Source: Streptomyces sp. NBC_01549 | GTDB taxonomy: Bacteria > Actinomycetota > Actinomycetes > Streptomycetales > Streptomycetaceae | Reading direction: 5' to 3' | Assembly (NCBI RefSeq): GCF_026339955.1 | Contig: NZ_JAPEPW010000001.1 | Location: 7,151,001 to 7,215,000, forward strand | DNA: 64,000 bases | Shown: positions 51,316 to 60,540 of the stretch, piece by piece | Layout: every line of letters starts with the position of its first letter | Numbering within the stretch: the first letter of the stretch is position 1 | Notes under the pieces: model-generated | Databases searched by the model: none | Told to the model about the DNA's origin: nothing | The model's input: the letters and a program-made list of their open reading frames with translations, nothing else | Translations under genes and position numbers: made by a program

Positions 51316-51993
51316 GTGGAGTTCGAGAACCAGACCGCTCTCGTCACTGGCAGCACGTCCGGCATCGGCCGTGAGGTGGCGCTCCTACTGGCCGAGAAGG
51401 GCGCGTTCGTCATCGTCTCCGGCCGCAATGCCGCCAAGGGCGCGGACACCGTCTCAGCCATCGAGGCCGCCGGCGGCAAGGCCAGGTTCGTCGCCGCGGA
51501 CCTCAGCGATCTGGATTCGGTCCGGAACCTGACCGACGAGGCCGGTGAGGTGGACATCCTGGTCAACAATGCCGGCACCTACCCGTTCGCACCCACCCTG
51601 GAGCAGGGTCTGGACACGTTCGAGACCCTGCTCCGGACCAATGTGCGAGGCACGTACTTCCTCACCCAGGCGCTGGCCGCCAAGATGGCGGCCAAGGGTT
51701 CCGGCAGCGTCGTCAGTGTCACCACGGTCGCCGGTCTGGCCGGCATCGCCGGCACGTCCGTCTACGGCGCGTCGAAGGCCGCGGTGGACTCGTTCACCCG
51801 CGCCTGGGCCGTCGAGTTCGGCAGCAGCGGAGTGCGCTTCAACGCGGTCGCCCCCGGCCACACGAAGACCGACAACGTGACGGACATGATCGGCGGGGAC
51901 GACTTCGAGAGGGGATCGCGCTGGATGCGCTGTCCGGACTGGAGTGGGTGGCCTTTCCCCGTTCGGACAGTCCCGCCTGGTACGACGAGCTGA
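51316..51993 (+). pseudogene. SDR gene with lost C-terminus
   Basis: From GTG 51316 the frame encodes an SDR (ALVTGSTSGIGREVALLLAE, NNAG, YGASKAA and VAPGHTKTDN) up to FERGSR at about 51914. The remaining 40 or so residues, including the C-terminal VDGG motif, are gone and the frame runs for 25 unrelated codons to 51993. The dimer and substrate pocket C-terminus would be missing, so the protein is probably inactive. Confidence 0.72.
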
Positions 51994-52268
51994 CCGCGAT
52001 CCTGCACAGCCACGGCCTTGATCCAGGAGCGCGGCCACCGGAAGGGCAGCGGCTCATCGCCGAAGTGAAACTGGCGGCCGTCGCCGCCGGACACGCCTTC
52101 GCGTGCGCTCCGCCGTACTGGTCGCAGCCCCTTCCCGACGGTGTGGCGTGGTCACCGCTGGTCGGTCACCCTCTCATCCGCCGGACCTGGGCGGTGTGGC
52201 CGACCGACTCGCGACGACAGGATCTGGGCCGCCTCATTGCCGCGTTCGAACAACCGTCCAGTGACTGA
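51915..52268 (+). pseudogene. LysR-family regulator C-terminal fragment
   Basis: In another frame, starting at about 51915, the sequence IALDALSGLEWVAFPRSDSP, AWYDELTAILHSHGLDPG and LIRRTWAVWPTDSRRQDLGR matches the end of a LysR substrate-binding domain. The helix-turn-helix half is missing. The fragment is joined directly to the truncated SDR. Confidence 0.68.
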
Positions 52269-52310
52269 TTCACGGCAGTGGGACAGGGCCCTGCCTGGGC
52301 GGACACTCGC

Positions 52311-53066
52311 TCAGACGGCGCTGCGACCACCGTCGACGGGCAAGATCGCGCCCTGCACGAAGCTGCTCGTCGCGTCGTCCGCCAGGTACACGATCGCCGC
52401 CGCGATCTCCGCGGCGGACGCCGGCCGTCCGGCGGGCGCCTGGGCGGCCAGGCGCCGCAGGTCCTCCTCGCTCTGGGCGGTGGTCTCGGTCCGGGTGGGG
52501 CCGACCTGTACGGCGTTCACCCGCACCCCGCGCGGGCCGTATTCGGCTGCCCACGCCTTCGTCAGCAGGTTCAGCGCCGCCTTGCTCGACCCGTACAGCG
52601 CCATTCCCGAGTAGCCGAGCACGGCCGCGACGGTGCTCACGTTGACGATCGCTCCGCCACCCCGGTCAGCCATCCCCGGGGCCAATTCGGCCACCAGGTA
52701 GAAGGGGGCCTTGACGTTGAGGGCGTGTACGGCGTCGAAGAGGCTCTCCTCCATGTCCTCGGTCGGCCCGAAGGGGTAGATGCCCGCATTGTTGACCAGC
52801 ACGTCGACCCGGCCACCGCCCAGCCCGAGCGCGTCCTGCGCCAGTTGTCGCACTCCCTGGGTGTCGCGCAGGTCGGCGCCCACGAAATCGGCCTTCCCGC
52901 CGCGCTTTTGGATCGCGCTCACCACATCCTTGCCGCGGGCGCTGTCGCGGCCTGCCACCAATACGTGTGCACCCCGCTCGGCCAGCGCTTCCGCTGTGGC
53001 CGAGCCGATGCCGCTGGTCGCCCCGGTGACGAGTGCGACCTTCCCTTGCATCGATGCAGACGCCAT
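52311..53066 (-). CDS. SDR family oxidoreductase
   Basis: A 251-residue classical SDR. GATSGIGSA, NNAG, VSTVAAVLGYSGMALYGSSK (catalytic Ser/Tyr/Lys region) and VQGAILPVDGG are all present, so it appears intact. The ATG at 53066 was used; 53051 is also possible. It shares strong similarity in layout with the truncated SDR at 51316 and may be a paralogue. The 419 bases upstream separate it from the original start of another SDR. Confidence 0.88.
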   Translation of the reverse strand: MASASMQGKVALVTGATSGIGSATAEALAERGAHVLVAGRDSARGKDVVSAIQKRGGKADFVGADLRDTQGVRQLAQDALGLGGGRVDVLVNNAGIYPFGPTEDMEESLFDAVHALNVKAPFYLVAELAPGMADRGGGAIVNVSTVAAVLGYSGMALYGSSKAALNLLTKAWAAEYGPRGVRVNAVQVGPTRTETTAQSEEDLRRLAAQAPAGRPASAAEIAAAIVYLADDATSSFVQGAILPVDGGRSAV

Positions 53067-53485
53067 GACCGGATCCTTCGTCGACGATGAGGTACGCGGT
53101 CAGCGGCCCCGAAGTGGCCATGGACGTGACACACAGCCGAGTGGACGTATGCACCTCGGCCGCGCCCCGAGCGGGGTACTTCACGCCATCCTTTTGCGGC
53201 GGCCCCCATGATGGTCGCCGCACTTCCACAGCATCACCTCCGGCCGCGCGCCGCAACCGGTGCTCCGCACGTGGTCCAGGCGGCAGGCGGCAGGCGGCAG
53301 ACGGTCGGTTATACCGGCTATCGCGACGGCCTATGGCCGGCGCGGAATCCCCCTGAATGAGCCGACGCTGTACCCCATTGCCACCCGATGAGTTGGCATG
53401 GAATCCGGCCCGAAAACCGTCATCGGTTTTGGCGCGCCAGGTCCGTATCGACCATCTGCAACTTCCAGGGCGGAGTGAACAAACT
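53067..53485. other. Divergent promoter region of two SDR genes
   Basis: No gene is supported here. AAAACCG/CGGTTTT arms around TCAT near 53413-53430 form an inverted repeat that could be an operator. A cggag box precedes the ATG at 53486, the original start of the IS-interrupted SDR. Confidence 0.45.
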
Positions 53486-53495
53486 ATGGGACTGT

Positions 53496-55000
53496 CACGG
53501 CAGCTGTAGTTCGTGACTCGTGAGGTTCCTGTCATGCGATGGCCACTGCTGTGACGTTGTTCCAGCGGCGGTGGCAGGCCGTCGCGCGATGCTGGTGTCG
53601 GCGACGCCAGTTCGACCAGCGCAGGGCGTGTGCCGGATCGGTGTCCTGGCGGGGCCTTGGCAGGGCGAAGACCCGCAATAGCGCGAGGAGTTCGCGCGGG
53701 CTGACGGGCACCATGGCCAACTCGTCGTCGGAGTTGGCGGGGTGGGCGCGTTGCCGCTCGTGGAGGGCGCCGACGGCCAGAAGTGCGTAGGCGATCATTG
53801 ACATGAGGCTCCAGCGGTGCCAGGACGTCCAGCAGGTGACCTGGCCGGTGTCGAGGTGGGCCAGGCCCTTGGCTCCCTGGAAGTCCTCCTCGACCCGCCA
53901 CCTGCGGCAGACCGCGCTGACCAGCACCGATATCGGCTGCGGGTCGGGGTGCCAGGTCCGGTAGAAGGAAAGGGTGCCGGTGCGGCGGTGGCGTCGGACC
54001 AGGACCTGGCTGTGCCCGGCGGCCTGTCCGGGCGGCGCATCGTCGGGGTTCACGTCGATCATCGCCCAGTCGTAGAGCCGCTCGGCCTTGGTGCCATGGC
54101 CGGTCCTCAGCCGCATCCAGGCCCGCTTCGGCACCCGCTCCAGCAGCGCGGTGACCTTCTTCTTCCCGGCGCCCGGGGTGGTGACCCGGTGGCTGGTGGG
54201 TACCGCGATCGCGTAGCCGTAGCCCAGCGCACGGATCCGCGCACGCAACTCCCGTCCACCGTAGACCTCGTCGGCGGCCACCCACGCGGTGTGCACCCCC
54301 GAGGCGTGGGCGTCCTCCAGCATGTCGCCGGCCAGTTGCGGCTTGGTGGCGAACACCCTCTCGTCGGGCACCCCGACCAGCTCACGGCGCTCGTCGTCCG
54401 CCGCCCATGCCTCGCCCAGGTACAGCCGACGGTCGACCAGCGCGTGCCCCTCGGCACTCACGTAGGAGAGGTGTACCGCGACCTGGCACAGCCCGATCCC
54501 GCCCAGCGCCCCGGAGTACTGCCGGGCCGCGCCGACCGCGTCGAGGGACGACTTCTCATCGCCCGTCTCGTCCACCACCAACATCACCTCCCTCTCGCCG
54601 AGTTGCTCCACCGTCCAGGCCGCGACCGACCGGCGGACTGCCTCGGTGTCGAAGCGGGCCCTCGACAAGAAGTGCTGCAGGACATGCGGACCGCTGTGGC
54701 CGATCGCCTCGGCCAACGACCAGCAGTTCGCCGATTCCTTGACCATCAGCAGCCCAGAGACCATGTTCCGGCAGGTCAGCCGGGTCTCCCGGCGCGGGAA
54801 GCAGCTCGCGAACCGGCCCATCAACCCCTCGAACAACCCGTCCCACCCGGCGTGTACTACCGTGGCCTGCGCGGCCACCGCTTCTTGATTCTTCGTCACA
54901 CAAGATCACGATGCCGGTGGCCGTACCCCTGCCGCAGGCACCCCACCCACCACGCTGGCCAGCGGCGATGCCTCACGCCTCACGAACTACAGCTGCCGTG
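53496..55000. mobile_element. IS701-family insertion sequence with 5-bp target duplication
   Basis: A 1505-bp element bounded by near-perfect 30-bp inverted repeats: left 53496-53525, right 54971-55000, 28 of 30 matching, outer ends CACGGCAGCTGTAGTTCGTG. It is flanked by direct repeats ACTGT at 53491-53495 and 55001-55005. It carries one transposase gene on the minus strand. Removing the element and one ACTGT copy joins ATG-GGA-C to TG-TTG-GAC and restores an SDR start. Confidence 0.88.
53532..54899 (-). CDS. IS701-family transposase
   Basis: A 455-residue DDE-type transposase. The N-terminus shows GRFASCFPRRETRLTCRNMV. VVDETGDEKSS and WVAADEVYGG supply the acidic residues, WRVEEDFQGAKGLAHLD gives the final glutamate region, and the C-terminus is basic. 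It is full length for the family (about 420-460) and appears intact, so the element may still be active. A start within the right half of the element is normal. Confidence 0.87.
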   Translation of the reverse strand: MTKNQEAVAAQATVVHAGWDGLFEGLMGRFASCFPRRETRLTCRNMVSGLLMVKESANCWSLAEAIGHSGPHVLQHFLSRARFDTEAVRRSVAAWTVEQLGEREVMLVVDETGDEKSSLDAVGAARQYSGALGGIGLCQVAVHLSYVSAEGHALVDRRLYLGEAWAADDERRELVGVPDERVFATKPQLAGDMLEDAHASGVHTAWVAADEVYGGRELRARIRALGYGYAIAVPTSHRVTTPGAGKKKVTALLERVPKRAWMRLRTGHGTKAERLYDWAMIDVNPDDAPPGQAAGHSQVLVRRHRRTGTLSFYRTWHPDPQPISVLVSAVCRRWRVEEDFQGAKGLAHLDTGQVTCWTSWHRWSLMSMIAYALLAVGALHERQRAHPANSDDELAMVPVSPRELLALLRVFALPRPRQDTDPAHALRWSNWRRRHQHRATACHRRWNNVTAVAIA

Positions 55001-55004
55001 ACTG

Positions 55005-55760
55005 TTGGACGGCAAGGTTGCCCTGATCACTGGTGGCACGTCCGGGATCGGCCGGATCAGCGCGCTTCTGTTCGCGCAGGAGGGCGCGAGGGTGGCCATC
55101 ACCGGGCGGCGGGAGGACGCGGGCCGGGCAGTGGTCGAGGAGATCACGCGGGATGGCGGCGAGGCGCTGTTCATTCAGGCCGACGCCACCGACTTCGGTG
55201 GAGCGCGGGATGTGGTGAGGCAGGTCGTCGCTCGCTTCGGCAGGCTTGATGCGGCCTTCAACAATGCCGGCACCGCAGCGGTCGGCCCGCTCACCGAGCT
55301 GGACGAGAAGGCCTGGGACCATCTCGTGGACGGCAACCTGAAGGGCTCTTTCTTCTATCTGCAGGCCGAGGCCGACCAGATGAAGCGACAGGCTGAGGGC
55401 GGGGCCATCGTTTTCAACGGATCGGTGTTCGCCGAGCTCGGCACCCCGGGCATCTCCATCTACAGCGCCAGCAAGGGCGGCGTCGCCGCGCTGGCACGCG
55501 CGGCAGCGGTGGAGCTGGGGCCCGACGCGATTCGTGTGAACACCGTGAGCCCGACCATCATCCGCACACCGCTGACCGAGGGCGGAATCACAAGGACGGA
55601 GGACGGATCCGAGTACCACCCGCACGGGGAAATGATCCCCCTCGGCCGTATCGGTGAGGCGGACGAGGTTGCCCAGGTGGTGCTCTTCCTCCTCTCCGAC
55701 CGGGCCTCCTTCGTCACCGGACAGTCGGTCATGGTGGACGGCGGACAGAGCGTGAACTGA
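55005..55760 (+). CDS. SDR family oxidoreductase, 5' end cut by IS701
   Basis: The frame encodes a normal SDR from LDGKVALITGGTSGIG on: NNAG, YSASKGG and FVTGQSVMVDGGQSV. The IS701 element sits three codons after the original ATG at 53486, so the gene has lost that start and its ribosome site. TTG 55005 is the only near start and has no good ribosome site. The unbroken gene would read MGLLDGKVALITGG. Expression now depends on the element's outward transcription, if any. Otherwise the protein (251 residues) looks functional. Confidence 0.8.
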   Translation: MDGKVALITGGTSGIGRISALLFAQEGARVAITGRREDAGRAVVEEITRDGGEALFIQADATDFGGARDVVRQVVARFGRLDAAFNNAGTAAVGPLTELDEKAWDHLVDGNLKGSFFYLQAEADQMKRQAEGGAIVFNGSVFAELGTPGISIYSASKGGVAALARAAAVELGPDAIRVNTVSPTIIRTPLTEGGITRTEDGSEYHPHGEMIPLGRIGEADEVAQVVLFLLSDRASFVTGQSVMVDGGQSVN

Positions 55761-55996
55761 GTGTCGGCGCCCGGTGACCTGCTCGAACAGGACACCGGGC
55801 GCCAGGCTGCAGACCCCCGCGGGGAACCGCTGACAGGCGACAGGCGGCAGTTGAACACGTGGGCCCACCAGTGCCCCAAGTCCCGCTCGGACGGGCCGAG
55901 ACGGGATGCGTGCGGCGGTACGGCTGCTGTTGTCGGCGATTCGATGACGCTGTTACGCTGCGTTCGCGTCCTCGAGCGCAAAAGGAGGTGGGAACC

Positions 55997-56053
55997 GTGA
56001 GCCGACTGACTCTCATGTGCTCCCACCCCGTTCCGAGGGCGCCGAGGATCTGA
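55997..56053 (+). CDS. Possible 18-residue leader peptide
   Basis: GTG 55997 follows an aaaggaggtg ribosome site by 8 bases and opens VSRLTLMCSHPVPRAPRI, ending 35 bases before the GNAT start. The very strong ribosome site and short length suggest a translated leader that couples or attenuates the next gene. The rest of 55761-56088 contains nothing else I can name. Confidence 0.4.
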   Translation: MSRLTLMCSHPVPRAPRI

Positions 56054-56088
56054 ACGGGAGCGCGTCGCTGCCCGAAAGGACCTCTCAC

Positions 56089-56991
56089 ATGACCGATCTG
56101 GTCATTCGCCACCTCGCCGTAGGCGAGGAAGCACTTTTCGAGTCTCTGCCCGATCCCGGTCTGGTCGGCTTTGCCGCTTTCGGCGACACCTACAGTGGGA
56201 TGGCCGCCGCCGGTGAATACCGTCCCGAGTGGACCTGGGTGGCCCTGCGCGACGGCGTCGTCGTCGCGCGTGCCGCATGGTGGGCCGGGCCGAAGGACGC
56301 CAACCCGCTCGCCCTGGACTGGTTCGACTTCACGGACGCCGATGCGGCCGCACTACTGCTCCGCACCTCACCGCTGTACGCCCAGTACTCCCTCAAACTG
56401 CCGCCCGGCTGGCGCGACATCCCCGCGGTCCGTGGGCAGGCCCAGGCCCGGATCGACGCGGCCGTCGCCGCAGGTCTGTCCCCTCTGGTCGAGCGCTTTC
56501 GCTATCGCTGGACGCCGGACTGCGGCGTGCCCGCGCGCCCGGGCCGCCTCGAATTCCGTACCGAGCCCGACGACGCGGCGGTCCTCGACGTCTTCCGCCG
56601 TATCCACCAAGGCAGTCTTGACGTCCATGTGCGCCGCACCATCGCCGCATCCGGGCTGGAGGCGGCCGCCCAGGAAGAGCTGGACTATTTGCGCTGGTTG
56701 CCGAGCCCGCGCGAGTGGTGGCGCCTGGCCTACAACCCCGCCGGGGAGCTCGTCGGCCTGAGCATCCCCGGCCGCCACTACGGCGACCCTCTCATCGGCT
56801 ATATCGGCGTGGTGCCCGAGCACCGCGGCCACGGATACGCCTATGACCTGCTCATCGAGGCCACGCACATGCTCGCCGACGAGGGCGTGGACCGTATCGT
56901 GGCCGGGACGGACCAGACCAACGTCCCGATGGCCGCCCACTTCGCGAGGGCCGGATACCCGATCGCCCAGGAACGCATCGACCTGATATAG
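56089..56991 (+). CDS. GNAT family N-acetyltransferase
   Basis: A 300-residue protein with a C-terminal GNAT domain: YIGVVPEHRGHGYAYDLL is the acetyl-CoA pyrophosphate loop (motif A, R/Q-x-x-G-x-G/A), followed by AGTDQTNVPMAAHFARAGYP. The N-terminal 150 residues probably form a second, degenerate GNAT-like domain. The substrate is unknown. The start at 56089 follows gaaaggac. A strong terminator follows the gene. Confidence 0.83.
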   Translation: MTDLVIRHLAVGEEALFESLPDPGLVGFAAFGDTYSGMAAAGEYRPEWTWVALRDGVVVARAAWWAGPKDANPLALDWFDFTDADAAALLLRTSPLYAQYSLKLPPGWRDIPAVRGQAQARIDAAVAAGLSPLVERFRYRWTPDCGVPARPGRLEFRTEPDDAAVLDVFRRIHQGSLDVHVRRTIAASGLEAAAQEELDYLRWLPSPREWWRLAYNPAGELVGLSIPGRHYGDPLIGYIGVVPEHRGHGYAYDLLIEATHMLADEGVDRIVAGTDQTNVPMAAHFARAGYPIAQERIDLI

Positions 56992-57015
56992 CCCAGCCGC
57001 AGTGACACCGGAAGC

Positions 57016-57055
57016 GGGTGCGGGACTCGGGCTGTGACAACCGAGTCCCGCACCC
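57016..57055. terminator. Hairpin terminator between GNAT and P450 genes
   Basis: GGGTGCGGGACTCGG (57016-57030) and CCGAGTCCCGCACCC (57041-57055) pair perfectly over 15 bases with a 10-base loop, followed by tcgttctt. Confidence 0.82.
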
Positions 57056-57150
57056 TCGTTCTTGTGTCACCGGATGTGCCCACTCCCGTACAGTCCGTGG
57101 TATCGACGCTTCGCTACGGCCGAAACCGGCGGTCGACCAGGAGAGGAAAC

Positions 57151-58477
57151 ATGGACACCGAAGCCAGCCCCGGCTCCCTTCCGTACGTTCCCGGAACGGG
57201 GCGGCCGGTCCCCGAAGCGGAGCCCGAACTCGTGGAGCGGTGGCGATCGGGGGGAGGCGAACTGGTCGAGCTGCTGTCCCAGGTGCGTGAGAGGCTCGGC
57301 GGCGTCGCCGCGTTCCGCCTCGGGCCGGCCCCCACCGTTCTCGTCACCGACCCGCAGGCGGTCCAGCATGTACTCGCCCGGCACCCGGAGCGGTACGTCA
57401 AGCGCTCCCACCGCGCCCGACTGCTGATCGGCGACGGCGTCCTCGCCGCCACGGGTGAGGCGTGGAAGCGTCAACGCCGCTTGTTGCAGTCCCAGTTCAC
57501 CGGCACCGGGATGCGCCGCTACGAACGGCGGATCACCGAGGCCGCCCGGACCACCGCCGGGCGCTGGGACGGGTACGCCCGTACCGGGCAGACTCTCGAC
57601 ATCGGGCAGGAGATGCGCCGCTTCGCCCTGGACGCCATCTGGCGCTCTCTCACCGGCCACCCCCTCGACGACGGGACCGAACGCGAACTGGCCGCCGTGG
57701 CCGCCGTGGCGACCGCCCTCCCGACCCTGCCCGCCGATGCCACCGACGCCCAGGACGCCGTCGCCGCCGATCTCGCCCGGATCGACGCGGTTGCCCGGCA
57801 CGCCATCGAGCGCCCGCGGCGGGGAGGCCGGCCCCGACGGCCCGGGCCTGCTGCACGTCCTGATCGACGCCGCCACCGAGCGCCCCGAGTACACCGACCG
57901 GCTGATCCGCGACGAGCTGGTCACGTTGCTCGTGGCCGGGCACGAGACCACCGCCACCACCCTGACCTGGCTCTGCCTGCTCCTCGACCAGCACCCCGCC
58001 GCCCGCGAACAAGCGCTCGCCGGCGGCGAAGGCTCAGCGCAACGCCGCCAGGCCATCCAGGCTCTGGTCCACGAGACGCTCCGGCTCTACCCGTCCGCCT
58101 GGATCCTGCCCCGCCACGCCGCCGAGGACGACACCCTCGCCGACTACGCCGTCGAGGCGGGCACGGATATCCTGATCTGCCCGTACCTCACACACCGCGA
58201 TCCCGAACTGTGGCCGGAGCCAGAGCACTTCGACCCTGGGCGCTTCACCACCCCGGACGGCCGACCTGCCCACCCGGGTGCCTACTTCCCCTTCGGCATC
58301 GGTCCCCGCGCGTGCCTCGGTCTGCAATTCGCGCTCCGCGAATCGACCGTCCTGCTCGAACACCTGCTGCCGGTCCACACGCCGGCCTTCCACTCCACTC
58401 CCACGAAGGCGGTGTACGGGATCACCGTCCGCCCCGACGGCCCCACCCCCGCAACCCTGGTACCGACACTCACCTGA
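57151..58477 (+). pseudogene. Cytochrome P450 with a frameshift
   Basis: A heme monooxygenase split over two frames. Frame 1 (57151 to about 57820) encodes the N-terminal half (GDGVLAATGEAWKRQRRLLQ; start with aggagagg). Frame 2 (about 57820 to 58477) encodes VAGHETTATTLTWL (oxygen groove), HETLRLYPSAW (ExxR), and FGIGPRACLGLQ (heme Cys). The switch falls in a GC tract, cgcccgcggcgggg, around 57810-57825, where one base is gained or lost. Joined, it would be about 442 residues, normal for the family. A sequencing error in this tract is possible. Confidence 0.82.
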
Positions 58478-58750
58478 AGGACCGTGACGTCATTCTGGTC
58501 ATTGATGGGGAGCAACGTTGCAACGCAACGGCCCGGCAACAGGCGGGCCAGTCACGGCTTTGATCAGCCAAAACGCCTACAGCGAGGGTGAGTTGGAGCA
58601 GTGGCAACAGGATTCGTCGTTGCGTCCGTCCCCTGATCACGGACCGCAACGGTTCCGATGTCCGCCATTCTGAGATTCCCCCTCTCGCGATCCGCTGGAC
58701 GGGTGACAGGTCCTGTCGCTGTGCGGTGGGCCGAATGAATGGAGGCCTTG

Positions 58751-58996
58751 ATGGACGGAGCACTGCTGTCCGTGAGAACGACCTTGGTGTTCCTGCTCGC
58801 ACTACTCGTCGGCGCGACGGCAGGCGGGCTGACCGCACTCGCGGGTGACAGCACGCCGCGGGGCCTGCTCGCGGGCCTCGCCGCCGCCGGACTGGCGGTT
58901 CCCTTCTTCAACCGCCTCATCGACACCGAGGGCAGCGGGAGCCGGCAGCACCGGCACGCGGGTACCGGGGTCAGGGAGGGGGACGGAAATGGGTGA
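58751..58996 (+). CDS. Small membrane protein
   Basis: An 81-residue protein with two hydrophobic helices (about residues 8-26, TTLVFLLALLVGATAGGL, and 34-50) and a hydrophilic C-terminus. The ATG at 58751 has ggagg 5 bases upstream. Unknown function. The region before it (58478-58750) holds the palindrome CGTTGCAACG at 58516 and a bulged hairpin at 58619-58650, but no gene. Confidence 0.6.
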   Translation: MDGALLSVRTTLVFLLALLVGATAGGLTALAGDSTPRGLLAGLAAAGLAVPFFNRLIDTEGSGSRQHRHAGTGVREGDGNG

Positions 58997-59109
58997 GCTG
59001 CGACCGCTGGGGCACGACCACCGGCGGTCCCGCCCAGGTGGCCCGAGGGGACAGTGGCCGAGGCGTCCTCCGCACACGCCGGCAACAACGGCAATGACGG
59101 GCAGCCGCG

Positions 59110-59454
59110 GCGCTTTCACCCGTGTCAACGAGGTGTGGCCCGAGCCGATCGCGGTGGTCGCCGAGCGTGAGACCGGACAGCTCCTTCGGGGCAGGCAATG
59201 TGATGGTCAGCGTGTCGGGCCCGGCACCTATCGTGTCGTCGTTCCAGAACGTGTCCGGGTTCCCGTCGATGGCGTTGTCGGCCACGTAGGTGCCCCACGA
59301 CAACCGACCAGGCCGGCGGAGCGGGCAAGGGAACCGACCAGGCGGCCGCAGCTCCGGAAACAGTCATGGACAGCGCTACGGCGCTGGCTCCCGCCACCAC
59401 CACTGCGCGTCGGCCTGGGCCTGGCTGCGGAGCCTGCTCGACACTCGGGCACAT
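59110..59454 (-). pseudogene. Secreted F5/8-type-C (discoidin) protein, frameshifted fragment
   Basis: From ATG 59454 the first frame encodes an N-terminal signal peptide (RRAVVVAGASAVALSMTVSG ending AAAAWS). The frame then changes, and the next frame (from about 59305) encodes SWGTYVADNAIDGNPDTFWN and TLTITLPAPKELSGLTLGDH, the start of an F5/8 type C carbohydrate-binding domain. The rest is missing. Such domains sit on secreted glycoside hydrolases. A LacI-type palindrome is located 28-41 bases upstream. Confidence 0.65.
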
Positions 59455-59481
59455 GCTGCCTCATCTCTAGAACACTGGTTG

Positions 59482-59495
59482 TTGAAACGATTCAA
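59482..59495. promoter_or_regulatory. LacI-type palindrome
   Basis: TTGAA-ACGA-TTCAA, a 5-4-5 dyad of the kind used by LacI regulators of sugar genes, sits just before the broken secreted carbohydrate-binding gene. The rest of 59496-59899 contains no gene I can support. Confidence 0.5.
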
Positions 59496-59899
59496 TCCTG
59501 CGGGGTGAGGTGAAGTTATCGCAGAGCGTTCGCGTCGTACGGAGATCGCACAGGACGAGTCGCTCTTCGCGTAGGAATAGGCCTGCGTAACGCCTTGTCC
59601 TGGTCCGCCGGTTCGCCGCCCCTGGGCTTCTTGACCGGTGCCGGCCGTCCAACCTCTGGTGGGCGGTCGTCAGCGTCGTCCTATGCGGCGTCATTGTCTG
59701 CGCCCCCGGAACGATGGGCCGACGTCGGGCCCTCCGGCCGCACTTCCACGGTCAGCGCGTCGGGGTTGCAAGAGGCGACGTCGCAGGGACCGCGGGTGGA
59801 AAGCGCGTGTTCGCTTGGCTGGTGTGCGGTCTGCCGGATTGTCAGTGTTGCGCTTTATCGTGAAAGCCGCAGTGCTTTCAAGGGGGAGGGCGGCACGTC

Positions 59900-60525
59900 T
59901 TGGTAAATCTCGTCTGGCACACCAAGTTCGGCATCCACCTCGACCTGACGCTCGATGACCTCGGCCATCCAAACCTGCCGAACCTGTGGTCCATCGTCTA
60001 CGACACCGACCGTCTCTATGCCGCACGCGATATCCCCGTCCGCGAGCGGGACCTGCAGTGCGGCGACATCTGCCAGGAGGCCGGCGTCACCGCCTGGATG
60101 TACTTGCGCCAGTGCGCAGACGGCCGACGCGAAGCGGTCCATGAACGCGCCGAAGACGAAGAACGCCACACCGTGCCCATGACGGCTGAGCATCGGGCCT
60201 ACCAGGAGCGGATCGTGCGAGCCGCGGAGACCGGCGGGTTCAGCGCCGACTACGAGGTCCGCACCCGCACCGGCCGGCGCGGCTGGATCCAGACGGACAC
60301 GCTCGTCCGGGGCGAAAGCGAACTGCGCATCGGCTGGGAAGTCCAGCTGTCGTCGGCCGACACCCACGGCCCCCGCAGCGTCCGCTCCCGAGCCACCAAG
60401 GCGGCCAGGCACGGCATCACCCCCGCCTGGCACACCGACCGCGCCGACTACGCCCGCCGCCACGACACCCGGGTCTCGCGGGCGACGAACTTCGGCGTGG
60501 GGGAGATCGTCACCGGGATTTCCGG
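59900..60525 (+). pseudogene. CoiA-like protein, 3' end replaced by a TnpB element
   Basis: From TTG 59900 (gggggaggg upstream) about 205 codons resemble actinomycete CoiA-like proteins: YDTDRLYAARDIPVRERDLQ, CGDIC, then YQERIVRAAETGGFSADYEV and LRIGWEVQLSS (nuclease E-x-Q). Homology ends near 60525 where the TnpB element begins. The frame stays open to 60781 but the tail runs antisense to the RHH gene. Confidence 0.62.
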
Positions 60526-60540
60526 AGGATGCCACGGCCT

